A stretch of 64,000 nucleotides of DNA from the NCBI GenBank assembly GCA_963735885.1, contig CAVTMP010000010.1:216416-280415 (forward strand). Reading direction: 5' to 3'. Source of the DNA: JBBSBL01 sp963735885 (lineage in GTDB: Bacteria; Actinomycetota; Thermoleophilia; Solirubrobacterales; Solirubrobacteraceae). Numbering within the stretch: position 1 is the first letter of the stretch; each line of letters starts with the position of its first letter. Positions 9,749 through 18,538 of this stretch are shown here, one piece after another. The notes under the pieces are model-generated. The model ran no database searches. It was not told where the DNA came from and was given only the letters and a program-made list of their open reading frames with translations. The position numbers were made by a program, and so were the translations under genes.

Positions 9749-10861
9749 ATGCACGCCCCCGCCGTCCGCCGCCTCGCCCGCGCCGCCGCGCTCGCCGCCG
9801 CCGTCCTCGCCGCCGCGGGCGGGCTCGCGAGCGTCGCCGCGGCGCACTCCCGCGCCGTCCACCTGCGGGGCACGGCGTACGAGTTCAACAGCGTGCACAC
9901 GCTCCTCGCCGGGGCGACGATCCGCGTCGCCGAGCTCCCGGGCCGGCGCGCGACGGTCGGCGCCGACGGCACCTACGACCTCGTCGTCCCCGATCACGCG
10001 AGGGTCACGCCGTACATCGAGGCGGCGGGGCACCACACGATCTACCTGCAGACGTTCACGACCGACGGCGAGGACCTCGCGAACGTCAACTTCCAGACGC
10101 CCTCGGACGGGATCTACCAGGCCCTCGCGGCCCTGCTCCACGTTCGGCTCGACAGCGCCGGGAACCCCGCGGAGTGCGCGATCGTCTCGACCTTCAACAC
10201 GAAGAACGTGCGCGACCTCGACTACGCCGGGTTCATCGCCTACGGCGCGCACGGCGTCGCCGGCGCGACGGCGTCCGCGACGCCCGCGCTGCCGAAGCCG
10301 ATCTACTTCAACGAGTTCGTCATCCCGGACCCGGCACAGGCCCTCTCCTCGAAGGACGGCGGCGTGATCTGGACCGAGGTGCCGGCGGGCGTCTACACGA
10401 TCCGCGCGCAGCACCCGACGACGCGGTTCGCGAGCTTCGTCGCGAGCTGCCGGCCCGGGCGCATCGTGAACGCGAACCCGCCCTGGGGCCTCCACGAGCT
10501 CGCGCCGGCGAACCCGGCCCGGGTCTCGGCGGCCTGGTCGGTCCGGGGGCGGCGGACGCTCCTGCGCGCGCTCTCGGCGCGCAACCTGGCGCCGCAGTCG
10601 GTCGTGCGCGTCCGCTGCGCCGGGTGGCGCTGCCCGTTCGGGACGCTGACGCTGCGGCCGTCCGGTGACGCCGTCGACCTGCGTGCCGCGCTCGGCGACG
10701 GCGCCGTCCGCCTGCGGCCGGGGCAGACCCTCGAGGTCGCCGTCTCGAGCCACGCCTACAACGGGACGGTCACCCGCTGGCGGATCCGCGCCGGCCGCGC
10801 ACCGACGGCGAATCGCCTCTGCGTGCCGCTCGGGAACACGAAGCCGCGACGCCGCTGCTGA
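9749..10861 (+). CDS. secreted protein with carboxypeptidase-regulatory-like fold
   Basis: A 370-aa exported protein. The first ~32 residues form a signal peptide (VRRLARAAALAAAVLAAAGG ... AVAAHS-like cleavage region). The N-terminal third, LRGTAYEFNSVHTLLAGATIRVAELP followed by GADGTYDLVVPDHARVTPYIE, has the pattern of a carboxypeptidase-regulatory/transthyretin-like beta domain that decorates surface proteins. The C-terminal ~90 residues form an Ig-like segment (SVVRVRCAGWRCPFGTLTLR) ending in an Arg/Cys tail. An AGGAG at 9738-9742 supports ATG 9749. It is transcribed away from the hydrogenase operon. The function is not recognised. Confidence 0.8.
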   Translation: MHAPAVRRLARAAALAAAVLAAAGGLASVAAAHSRAVHLRGTAYEFNSVHTLLAGATIRVAELPGRRATVGADGTYDLVVPDHARVTPYIEAAGHHTIYLQTFTTDGEDLANVNFQTPSDGIYQALAALLHVRLDSAGNPAECAIVSTFNTKNVRDLDYAGFIAYGAHGVAGATASATPALPKPIYFNEFVIPDPAQALSSKDGGVIWTEVPAGVYTIRAQHPTTRFASFVASCRPGRIVNANPPWGLHELAPANPARVSAAWSVRGRRTLLRALSARNLAPQSVVRVRCAGWRCPFGTLTLRPSGDAVDLRAALGDGAVRLRPGQTLEVAVSSHAYNGTVTRWRIRAGRAPTANRLCVPLGNTKPRRRC

Positions 10862-10867
10862 GCGGCG

Positions 10868-11911
10868 TCAGGCGGCGCGCGCCTGCGCGAAGGTCACGAG
10901 TCGGCCGCGCTGCTCGCAGTAGAGCTTCAGCCGCACCGCGCGGACGCCGTCCCACAGCGACAGCGTCGGGACGTCGTGGAAGACCGGGTTGTCCTCGTGC
11001 GCGCGCTGGAGGTTGTAGTTCGGGATGCGCGCGCTCAGGTGGTGGACGTGATGGAAGCCGATGTTCCCGGAGAAGAACTGGAGCACCTTCGGCAGCCGCA
11101 GGTAGGAGCTGCCGCGCATCGCCGCGTCGGCGTAGCTCCAGCCCTCCGCGTCCTGCCAGTACGCGTCCTCGAACTGGTGCTGGACGTAGAACAGCCACAC
11201 GCCGGCGGCACCGGCCAGCATCACGCACGGCACCTGGATGAGCAGGAAGGCCTGCCAGCCGACGAGCGCGCAGGCCGCGATGACCAGCACGGTGAGCGCG
11301 ACGTTCGTGGCCATGACGGCGCGCCGGATCCGCGGGCGGGCGGTCTTCGAGACGATGCGCGGGGCCACGACGAGCGACCAGATCGGTCCGATGCCGAACA
11401 TCACGAGCGGGTTGCGGAACAGGCGGTAGCCGAGGCGGCCGCGCGGGGAGAGCGCCTCGTACTCGGCCACGGTGAGCATCGGCACGTCGCCGACCCCGCG
11501 TCGATCGAGGTCACCCGAGGTCGCGTGGTGCACGGCGTGGTTGTGGCGCCAGCTCATGAACGGCGAGTAGACGATCAGCCCGAGCGTCGTGCCGAGCCAC
11601 GCGTTCGCGCGCTTCGTGTGCAGGAACGATCCGTGCGAGCAGTCGTGGAAGACGATGTAGGTGCGCAGCAGGAACCCGGCGGCCGGGACGGCCAGCGCGA
11701 GCACGAGCAGGTAGGAGACGTCGAGCGCGAGGTACATCGCGACGAGCAGCGCGAGATAGGGGACGACCGAGGTCGCGAGGTCGAGCAGGCTCCGCGACAC
11801 CCGGGGCCGCGTGTAGGGCCGCAGGATGTCCCGCCACCAGGCGCCGTCCTGGACGGGCGGGGTCGCCGCGGTCTCGGTCGAAGGGACCCTGCTCGGGTGT
11901 GTCGTGCTCAT
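10868..11911 (-). CDS. membrane fatty acid desaturase
   Basis: A 347-aa integral membrane di-iron desaturase of the acyl-lipid (omega-6/DesA-like) type. The three histidine boxes are present: HDCSHGSF, HNHAVHH and HHVHHL. Hydrophobic pairs lie before the first box (SVVPYLALLVAMYLALDVSY, LLVLALAVPAAGFLLRTYIV) and in the middle (VALTVLVIAACALVGWQAFL). I chose ATG 11909-11911 (MSTTHPSRVP) because a GGAG stands 6-9 bases upstream. A further upstream in-frame ATG would add an arginine-rich tail not seen in the family. It inserts double bonds in membrane lipids, probably for fluidity control. Its stop lies 6 bases from the convergent gene 9749-10861. Confidence 0.92.
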   Translation of the reverse strand: MSTTHPSRVPSTETAATPPVQDGAWWRDILRPYTRPRVSRSLLDLATSVVPYLALLVAMYLALDVSYLLVLALAVPAAGFLLRTYIVFHDCSHGSFLHTKRANAWLGTTLGLIVYSPFMSWRHNHAVHHATSGDLDRRGVGDVPMLTVAEYEALSPRGRLGYRLFRNPLVMFGIGPIWSLVVAPRIVSKTARPRIRRAVMATNVALTVLVIAACALVGWQAFLLIQVPCVMLAGAAGVWLFYVQHQFEDAYWQDAEGWSYADAAMRGSSYLRLPKVLQFFSGNIGFHHVHHLSARIPNYNLQRAHEDNPVFHDVPTLSLWDGVRAVRLKLYCEQRGRLVTFAQARAA

Positions 11912-12035
11912 GCGGCGCTCCGGGTGGTTGCCAGGCCGTTCGCGGCCTGACCCGACACGCGATGGGTGGATCGTAGCCGTTCGCGGCGACGGCCGGGCCG
12001 AGCGCGACGGCGCCCGCATGGAGCCGGCGATCCCG

Positions 12036-12269
12036 TCAGCGCCCCACCCCCGAGAGGCCCCGTCGGTTCCAGCCGCGCAGCGCGGCGCGCACCTGGCTCG
12101 AGGTGGCGAAGGTCTCGTTCGCGATCCGGGCGACGCTGGCCCCGCGCAGCCCGCGGAGGACCACCTCGGCGCGCCACGCGGCGCGGGCCGAGCCGGCGCC
12201 CTGGACGAGCGACCGCAGCCGGGTCAGCGTCCGGCCGCGCGCGGTGCGCAGCTTCAGCGGCTTGATCGC
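12036..12269 (-). mobile_element. IS630-type transposase N-terminal fragment fused in frame
   Basis: About 77 codons at the 3' end of the exported-protein gene align by eye with residues ~5-75 of the intact IS630 transposase at 49201-50298. Shared pattern: LR.L....GSG....WR.A..VL......AR.........VR.....NR.G. No DDE catalytic part follows downstream, so this is a truncated relic. I see no matching terminal repeat. Confidence 0.6.
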
Positions 12270-12944
12270 GAGCAGGGCGGACTCCGCCAAGAGGTTGCGC
12301 GGCTTCGGCGTGGTCCCGACGTCGGCCGTGAGGTCGTTGACGCGGATCGCCGAGATCCGCAGGTCGACGATCTCGTCGGTGCGCTCGGTGCCGCGGCACG
12401 AGAACGACACGCCGCCGGGCTTGACGAGGCTCGCGCTGCCGGTCAGCGCGATCCGGTCGGCGTAGCCGGGCTCGTCGAACATCACGCGCACGTACTCGTC
12501 GCCGGTGCCGCCCGGCCCGGTGTCGAGCGTGCAGAACGCCGTGATGCCCTGCGGGCCCGGGAGGTTCTGGTACACCGCGAAGTCGCCGGTCACATGGACC
12601 AGCCACTTGCCGGCGGGGAGGTCGAGCGTGCGCACGGTGCTGTCGCCGGCGCCCGGGTCGTAGTCCGCCCACGAGCGCAGCCGCGCCTCGCCGGGGCCGG
12701 CGGGTCCGGCCGGCCCCTTCTGGCTCCAGGAGATCTTCGTCTGGCCCTGGGGACAGGTGCTGCTCTGGGCGGTGTCGAGCAGGGAGAGCGGCTGCTGGGG
12801 ACCGGCCGCGGTCGAGTAGCAGCCCGTGATCGTCCCGCCGCCGTCCGGGATCGCCGCGGTCGCGGCGCCGGCCAGGGCGACGACGAGGGCGACGAGCGCG
12901 ACGAGCATCGCGGGCGAGGAGAACGACCGGCGCAGGCGGCGCAT
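12036..12944 (-). CDS. exported protein with collagen-like motif, C-terminus replaced by IS630-type HTH
   Basis: A 302-aa protein starting at ATG 12942-12944. The N-terminus MRRLRRSFSSPAMLVALVAL is a signal anchor followed by AAIPDGGGTITGCYSTAAG, a cell-surface motif I associate with Thermoleophilia-type exported proteins, and a short collagen-like GPAGPAGPG. The middle is a beta-rich domain (residues ~80-220) ending DLRISAIRVNDLT. From about residue 226 the sequence changes character (AIKPLKLRTARGRTLTRLRS, AWRAEVVLRGLRGASVARIA, FATSSQVRAALRGWNRRGLS) and matches the winged/helix-turn-helix start of IS630 transposases. The exported part is probably real. The C-terminus looks like an insertion remnant read in frame. 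Confidence 0.75.
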   Translation of the reverse strand: MRRLRRSFSSPAMLVALVALVVALAGAATAAIPDGGGTITGCYSTAAGPQQPLSLLDTAQSSTCPQGQTKISWSQKGPAGPAGPGEARLRSWADYDPGAGDSTVRTLDLPAGKWLVHVTGDFAVYQNLPGPQGITAFCTLDTGPGGTGDEYVRVMFDEPGYADRIALTGSASLVKPGGVSFSCRGTERTDEIVDLRISAIRVNDLTADVGTTPKPRNLLAESALLAIKPLKLRTARGRTLTRLRSLVQGAGSARAAWRAEVVLRGLRGASVARIANETFATSSQVRAALRGWNRRGLSGVGR

Positions 12945-13005
12945 CGCGGACCTCCGGAATCGTGGATGGGCGGCGATCGTAGAGCCTGGGCCGGGAGCCA
13001 TCACC

Positions 13006-13011
13006 TACGCT
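13006..13011 (+). promoter_or_regulatory. candidate -10 (TACGCT) of a leaderless transcript for the LhgO-type gene
   Basis: TACGCT ends 9 bases before GTG 13021. There is no Shine-Dalgarno in between, so transcription probably begins at or very near the start codon. Confidence 0.45.
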
Positions 13012-13020
13012 GGCCGACCT

Positions 13021-14286
13021 GTGGAGGCACCCTCGCCGCCGCCCCCGGAAGGCGCCGACGTCGTCGTGATCGGCGCGGGTCTCGTCGGCCTCGCCGCGGC
13101 GTGCGAAGTCGCGCGCCGACGCCCCGCCGAGCGGGTCGTCGTCCTCGAGCGGGAGTCCGCGCCGGCCGCCCACCAGAGCTCCCACAACAGCGGCGTCGTC
13201 CACGCGGGCCTCGCCTACCGGCCGGGATCGCTCAAGGCCCGCCTGTGCGTCGAGGGCGCCCGCCGGCTCTCCGCCTACTGCGATGCGCGCGGCGTGCCGT
13301 TCTCCCGGCCCGGCAAGCTCGTCGTCGCGCTCGCCGAACCGGAGCTCGCGGGCCTCGACGCGCTCGCGGCGCGCGCCGCGGCGAACGGGGTGCGCGCCGC
13401 CCGGCTCGGCCGCGACGAGCTGCGCGAGCACGAGCCGCATCTCGCGGCCCTCGCCGCGCTGCACGTCCCGGCCACGGGGCTGGTCGACTTCGGCGCGGTC
13501 GCCCGGGCGCTGTGCGGGGACCTCGAGACGCTCGGCGGCACGGTGGCGACCGGATGCCGGGTTACCGGGATCGATCGCCTCCGCGCCGGGGGCCGCGTCC
13601 TCCACACGAGCCGCGGGCCCGTCCGGGCGCGCTTCGCCGTGTTCGCCGCCGGCGCGTGGTCGGACCGGCTCGCGCGGCTCGACGGCCTGCCGGACGACCC
13701 CCGCGTCGTCCCGTTCCGCGGCGCCTACCGGCGGCTCACCGGTCCGAGCCGCGCTCTGGTCCGGGGGCTCGTCTACCCCGTCCCCGACCCGCGCCTCCCC
13801 TTCCTCGGGGTCCACTTCACCCCGGCGCCGGACGGCGCCGTGCTCGTCGGGCCGACCGCCCACCTCGCCGGCGCCCGCGACGCCTACCGCCTGCGCCGGA
13901 TCGTCCCGCGCGACGTGGCCCGCACGCTGGCCTGGCCGGGCACGTGGCGGATGGCGCGGCGCCACTGGCGCGCCGGGCTGACCCAGGCGCGGCTGTCGGT
14001 CGGCGCGCGGGCGCTCGCGGCGGAGGTCGCCCGGTTCTATCCCGAGGCGCGGCCCGAGGATCTCCGGCCGGGGCCGTCGGGCGTGCGCGGGCAGGTCGTG
14101 GCGCGCGACGGCGACCTCGTCGACGACTTCCTGCTCGCCGAGACCGAGGGCGCGCTGCACGTCCGCAACGCACCCTCGCCGGCCGCGACCGCGTCGCTGG
14201 CGCTCGCCGACGTGCTCGCGGATCGGGTCGACGCGGGCGCCGCCCGCTTCACCGCCTCGCAACGCGGGCACCCGCGACCGCGATAG
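13021..14286 (+). CDS. lhgO: L-2-hydroxyglutarate oxidase-type FAD enzyme (LhgO/DadA family)
   Basis: A 421-aa FAD-dependent oxidoreductase. The dinucleotide-binding motif VVVIGAGLVGLAAACEVARR is at residues ~12-31. The LhgO signature is HQSSHNSGVVHAGLAYRPGS followed by LKARLCVEGARRL, and the family end is VRGQVV...DDFLLAETEGALHVRNAPSPAATASLALA. It oxidises L-2-hydroxyglutarate (or a close 2-hydroxyacid) to 2-oxoglutarate, a metabolite-repair step. I use GTG 13021 because it precedes the fold directly and has a -10-like TACGCT just upstream. The stop TAG overlaps the -10 hexamer of the next gene. Confidence 0.88.
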   Translation: MEAPSPPPPEGADVVVIGAGLVGLAAACEVARRRPAERVVVLERESAPAAHQSSHNSGVVHAGLAYRPGSLKARLCVEGARRLSAYCDARGVPFSRPGKLVVALAEPELAGLDALAARAAANGVRAARLGRDELREHEPHLAALAALHVPATGLVDFGAVARALCGDLETLGGTVATGCRVTGIDRLRAGGRVLHTSRGPVRARFAVFAAGAWSDRLARLDGLPDDPRVVPFRGAYRRLTGPSRALVRGLVYPVPDPRLPFLGVHFTPAPDGAVLVGPTAHLAGARDAYRLRRIVPRDVARTLAWPGTWRMARRHWRAGLTQARLSVGARALAAEVARFYPEARPEDLRPGPSGVRGQVVARDGDLVDDFLLAETEGALHVRNAPSPAATASLALADVLADRVDAGAARFTASQRGHPRPR

Positions 14287-14289
14287 GTT
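14284..14289 (+). promoter_or_regulatory. candidate -10 (TAGGTT) overlapping the lhgO stop codon
   Basis: TAGGTT lies 7 bases before the GTG at 14297 and includes the stop codon of the upstream gene. No Shine-Dalgarno precedes the GTG, which suggests a leaderless transcript that starts inside the gene junction. Confidence 0.4.
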
Positions 14290-14296
14290 CGCGCCC

Positions 14297-17029
14297 GTGC
14301 GCCGCCATCTCCTCCTGCCGTTGCTGCTCGTCACCGTGCTCGCCGGATCGGCGGCCGCGGTCGCGTGGACCCCGTGGAACGAGGTCGGGCCGCGCAGCGG
14401 CCTGCTCGGCAACGGCCGCGTGCTCCACCCCGCCGGGGCGCAGGTGCGCCTGGGCAACTTCCCGACCGGCGCGGCGCTGACCCCCGACGGTCGCTTCTAC
14501 TGGACCGTCTCGACCGGGCGCGGGCTCAACGATGTCCGGATCGTCTCGGTGCGCGGCCGTCGCGTCGTCCAGACCGTCCCGATCCCCGGCGGCTCGGGCG
14601 GCGTCGCGATGGACCCGGAGCGGCGGCTCGCCTACGTCTCGGGCGTCTCCGACTCCGGGCACCGCGACCAGCAGCGTCCCGGGCTGCCCGGTCGCGAGGG
14701 CGACGTGATCCACGTCTTCGCCTACGAACGCGACGGGACGGCGCACGAGACCGCGACGATCCCGGTGCCGCCGCCCCCGGGCGCTCCGGCGCCGCAGAAC
14801 TTCCCGCCCGGCGGCGCGCCGAAGGTCGCCTGGCCCGACCGGCTCGCGATCGCCCCCGACGGCGGCACGCTGCTCGTGCCGTTGAACCTCGGCGACGCCG
14901 CGGCCGTCGTCGATGTCGCCACCAGGCAGGTCCGCTACGTGGAGACCGGCCACTATCCCTACGGCGCCGCGATCCTCCGCGACGGCCGCACCGGCCTGGT
15001 GTCCAACGAGGCGCCCGGGACGGTGTCGGTCATCGACCTGCGGACGGCGACGAAGATCAAGGACGTCCAGGTCGCGGCGAACCTCTCCCACCCGGAGAGC
15101 ATCACGCTCGACCCGATCGCCCCCCGCGCCTACGTGACGATCGCGAACTCCGACCAGGTCGCGGTGATAGACACCGACCGGCTCGAGGTCGAGCGCACGC
15201 TGTCGGTCGAGCGGCCCGCGGGCCTCGGCACCGCCCCGGTGGCGGCGGCGGTCACGCCGGACGGCCGCCGCCTGCTCGTCGCGGAGTCCGGCGGTGACGA
15301 GCTCGCGGTCTTCGCCCTGCCGGCGCGTCGTGACGCGAAGGCGCCGGCGGCCGACGAGGGCGAGGCGCGAAAGCGCGAGGGCGCGCTCGGCGCGGCGGAC
15401 CTCGCCCGGGCGCGGGCCCGCGCCCGGGGGCAGCGGCCCTACGAGATGATCGGCCGCATCCCGACGGCCGACTACGCCGCCGACGTCGCGGTGACGCCCG
15501 CCCGCTTCCCCTGCGCGCGGCATCCCCGGCGGCGCTGCGCGAAGCTCGTCTACCTCTCGGCCAAGGGCCGAGGCGTCGGCCCGAATCCGCAGGGGCCCAA
15601 CCCCGAGGCCCCGAACGACAACGACGACCAGATCGGCCAGCGCCAGTACCTCCCGCTGCTCGTCACCGGGCAGGCGGGGATCCTCGACCTGCCGGGGGAC
15701 CGGCAGGTCCGGCGACTCACCCCCGTCGCCTCCCGCCAGATCCGTCCGTCCAACGCGCAGTCGCCGCCGCCCGGCACGCCGCTGCGCGCGGACGGCCCGA
15801 TCAAGCACGTCTTCTACGTCGTGCGCGAGAACCGCACCTACGACCAGGTGCTCGGCGACCTTGCGCGCGGCGACGGCGACCCCAAGCTCACGGTCTTCGG
15901 CAGGACGGTGACGCCGAACCTGCACGCGCTCGCCGAGCGCTTCGGCGTCCTCGACCACGTCTTCGCCAACTCCGAGGCCTCGATCGACGGGCACTTCTGG
16001 GCCAGCGCCGGGAACGTCTCGGACTACACGCACAAGGCCTGGTTCCAGAACTACGCGGACCGCAAGCGCCCCTACGACTTCGGCGTGTACGGCGTGTCGT
16101 GGCCCGGCAGCGGGTTCCTCTTCGACCAGGCCGAGCGCCAGGGCATCCCGTACTTCAACTACGGCGAGGCCGTGGCCGGCGCCGTCCCGATCTTCCCCGA
16201 CAAGGACGTGCCCACCGGAACCCCCGCGCACCGGCTCGAGGAGGCGAAGTTCGCCCGCTCGGACCTCGGCGCCCCGTTCGGCTGCTTCCCGAACGACGCC
16301 TACATCGGGCGCAACGCGATCTCGGGCAACCCCGTCTGGGACACGGCGCTGCCGCCCGGCGCCGAGCCGAACGCCGAGTCGCGCTTCGCCTGCTTCAAGG
16401 CGAAGCTCGAGGCCCAGATCGCGGCCGGCACGGTTCCCGCCTTCAACTACCTGACGTTGACGAGCGACCACACGCTCGGCACGACCCCCGGTGCCCGCAC
16501 GCCGCGGGCGATGGTGGCCGACAACGACGATGCCCTGGGCCGCATCGTCGACCTCGTCTCGCACTCCTCGCTCTGGCCGTCCTCGGCGATCTTCGTGATC
16601 GAGGATGACTCGCAGGACGGGGCCGACCACGTCGACGCCCACCGCATCCCGGCCGCCGTCATCAGCCCGTACACGAAGCCGAACGCCGTGACCCACACGC
16701 GGTACGACTTCCTCTCGATGATCCGCTCGATGGAGCTGATCCTCGGGATGCGGCCGCTCAGCCTGTGGGACTCCCAGGCCACCCCGCTCTACGACGTCTT
16801 CGCGCCGAACGCGAACAACGCGGTGCCCTACCGCGCCCGGCCGCCGGGCGTCGACCTCCTCGAGCGCAACACGGCGGCGAGCCCCAACGCGGCCCTGTCG
16901 CGGTCGCTGAACCTCGGCCGCACCGACCGGACGCCCCAGCACGTGCTCGACCGGATCCTCTGGCAGGCCGCCCACGGGCGCGACGCGGCCCCGCCGCCGC
17001 CCGGGCCGAACGCGGAGGCCGGCGAGTAG
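14297..17029 (+). CDS. exported YncE-like beta-propeller fused to phosphoesterase domain
   Basis: A 910-aa two-domain protein. After a signal peptide (VRRHLLLPLLLVTVLAGSAA) residues ~45-360 form a YVTN-type beta-propeller with repeated blades (FPTGAALTPDGRFYW, VSVIDLRTATKIKDVQVAAN, QVAVIDTDRLEVERTLSV). From ~500 on a phosphoesterase/phospholipase C-like domain follows (HVFYVVRENRTYDQVLGDL, DHVFANSEASIDGHFWASAG, NYLTLTSDHT, IFVIEDDSQDGADHVDAHR). The Asp/His pattern of the alkaline phosphatase superfamily is intact. It is probably an extracellular phosphodiesterase or phosphatase. GTG 14297 gives the signal peptide. Confidence 0.88.
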   Translation: MRRHLLLPLLLVTVLAGSAAAVAWTPWNEVGPRSGLLGNGRVLHPAGAQVRLGNFPTGAALTPDGRFYWTVSTGRGLNDVRIVSVRGRRVVQTVPIPGGSGGVAMDPERRLAYVSGVSDSGHRDQQRPGLPGREGDVIHVFAYERDGTAHETATIPVPPPPGAPAPQNFPPGGAPKVAWPDRLAIAPDGGTLLVPLNLGDAAAVVDVATRQVRYVETGHYPYGAAILRDGRTGLVSNEAPGTVSVIDLRTATKIKDVQVAANLSHPESITLDPIAPRAYVTIANSDQVAVIDTDRLEVERTLSVERPAGLGTAPVAAAVTPDGRRLLVAESGGDELAVFALPARRDAKAPAADEGEARKREGALGAADLARARARARGQRPYEMIGRIPTADYAADVAVTPARFPCARHPRRRCAKLVYLSAKGRGVGPNPQGPNPEAPNDNDDQIGQRQYLPLLVTGQAGILDLPGDRQVRRLTPVASRQIRPSNAQSPPPGTPLRADGPIKHVFYVVRENRTYDQVLGDLARGDGDPKLTVFGRTVTPNLHALAERFGVLDHVFANSEASIDGHFWASAGNVSDYTHKAWFQNYADRKRPYDFGVYGVSWPGSGFLFDQAERQGIPYFNYGEAVAGAVPIFPDKDVPTGTPAHRLEEAKFARSDLGAPFGCFPNDAYIGRNAISGNPVWDTALPPGAEPNAESRFACFKAKLEAQIAAGTVPAFNYLTLTSDHTLGTTPGARTPRAMVADNDDALGRIVDLVSHSSLWPSSAIFVIEDDSQDGADHVDAHRIPAAVISPYTKPNAVTHTRYDFLSMIRSMELILGMRPLSLWDSQATPLYDVFAPNANNAVPYRARPPGVDLLERNTAASPNAALSRSLNLGRTDRTPQHVLDRILWQAAHGRDAAPPPPGPNAEAGE

Positions 17030-17114
17030 CGGCGACCGGCGCGGCGCGCGGAGCCGGCGGAGGTCGATCTCGGCGCGCCGACGTCGGTCCGGCCCCCGAA
17101 GCCGACCACCCCCG

Positions 17115-18330
17115 TCAGCCGGAGCAGCCCGGCGGGCGCAGGATCGCCGGGAAGACGCTCGAGCTGCAGCCCCACAGCCCGTCGGCGACGGCGCCCGGGG
17201 CGTCCGGCTTCGTGTTCAGCGTGAACGCCAGCAGATCGCGCGCGGCGTCGCGCGCGAAGAGCCAGAGCTGGACGGTGGCGCCGCCGACGTACTGGATCCG
17301 CACCTGCGTGCCCATCGGAGCGAACGGCGGGGCCACCGACCCGGCCGGGAAGTCGCTCGTCGACCAGGTGAAGGAGTGCGACGCCCCCGAGGTCGTCTGT
17401 CCCAGGCAGACGTGGCTGATCGGGTTCAGGAACCAGTCCTGGCGGCTTCCGATGCGATCTCCCTGTGGCGTCAGGCGGAACACGTAGAGACTGCAGGTGC
17501 CGAAGAGCTGGCTCGTGTCGGCCTGCACCCACCAGAAGCCGTTGCGCGAGGTCAGGAGCCGCTCGACCTGCCGAGACGCGATCCGGGTACTCCGACGTGT
17601 CGGTGGCCGAGTCGCATCCCTTGTCCTGCGGATAGTCGACGGCGAGGTCGCCGTCGTTGTCCCGGCCATCCGAGCACTGGGGCGCGCCGGTCCCCGTCGT
17701 GCCGCCCTTCACGCAGATCAGCACGACCTGGGGCTCGAGCACGAACGGCGCGTGGATCCCGGTGCCCTTCTGGACGAGCACCGTCTTGATCTCCGTGTGG
17801 CAGACCTTGCCCGGCGGCGTCGAGCCCGGCGGCTCGCTCCCGGGCACGTCCAGCGCGCGCCGGACCCGCCGCCCGCGCGAGTCGAGCACCGTCTCGCAGT
17901 CGGTGGAGATCCGGTCGCGGCGATCGCCCTGCGCCACGTCCCGCCCGGAACCGCAGCGCAGCCGGTCCCGGCCGGCGCCGCCGGTCAGCCGGTCGTTGCC
18001 GCTTCCACCGCTGAGCTCGTCGTTGCCCGAGTCGCCGAACAGCCGGTCGTTCCCGGTCCCGCCGCTCAGGCGGTCGTTCCCCGTCCCGCCGCTCAGACGG
18101 TCGGCGCCGGCGTCGCCGAAGAGCCGGTCGGCGCCGCGACCGCCACGGATCCGGTCGCCTCCCCGCCCGCCATGGATGGCGTCCGCGCCGCGGCCGCCGG
18201 TGAGGCGGTCGGCCTTGCGCGTGCCGTTGAGGCTTCGTGCTCCGGCGACGGGGGCGAGCGCGAGGACGATCGCCGCGGCGAGGGCCGCGGCGACGCCGGC
18301 CATCCTCGTCCGTCGGGTGAAGCCTCGCAT
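17115..18330 (-). CDS. secreted RTX (calcium-binding repeat) protein, one frameshift
   Basis: Starts at ATG 18328-18330 with a signal peptide (RMAGVAAALAAAIVLALAPV). Residues ~40-125 contain about ten RTX nonapeptides of the GGxGxDxL/F type (GGRGADRLFGDAGADRLSGG, GTGNDRLFGDSGNDELSGG), a calcium-binding beta-roll. A linker with CSDGRDNDGDLAVDYPQDKG (another Ca-binding-like Asp loop) follows. Near 17580 the frame changes. The second frame continues RQVERLLTSRNGFWWVQADT ... FPAILRPPGCSG to the stop at 17115. The unknown C-terminal domain looks intact, so an assembly indel is likely. The function is not known. There is no type I secretion gene nearby. Confidence 0.75.
17950..18215 (-). repeat. 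tandem RTX-coding repeat array
   Basis: About ten degenerate 27-base units on the minus strand encode GGxGxDRLxG nonapeptides of the RTX protein. It is a protein-level repeat, with no spacer structure, so it is not a CRISPR array. Confidence 0.7.
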
Positions 18331-18538
18331 CGGACGGCCTCCCGCCTGCTCGACCCGCCGATCCTACCGGGCCGCAGCGGGGCGGGCAACGGCGATCCCT
18401 GACCGTGCGCCACCCCCGACGATCCGCGCTTCGCCGATGTCCTGGCCACGCCGCCGCACCCACCCGAGCCGGCGGGCCGCTCGGGCTGTACTACCCTCGC
18501 GCCGGGGCTCCCGCCGGCTCGGCTCGGGCCCATCGCGC

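Noticed and set aside
10868..12019. Longer desaturase start at 12019
   Set aside because: The extra 36 residues are Arg/Pro-rich and not seen in the family, and the ATG at 11909-11911 has a Shine-Dalgarno.
14249..16975. A 908-residue open frame opposite the propeller/phosphoesterase gene
   Set aside because: Repeated Val/Arg/Glu/Asp content is a mirror of the coding strand. The plus-strand gene has clear family motifs.
17950..18215. Possible CRISPR-like or tandem DNA repeat
   Set aside because: Units are contiguous, encode RTX nonapeptides and have no spacers.
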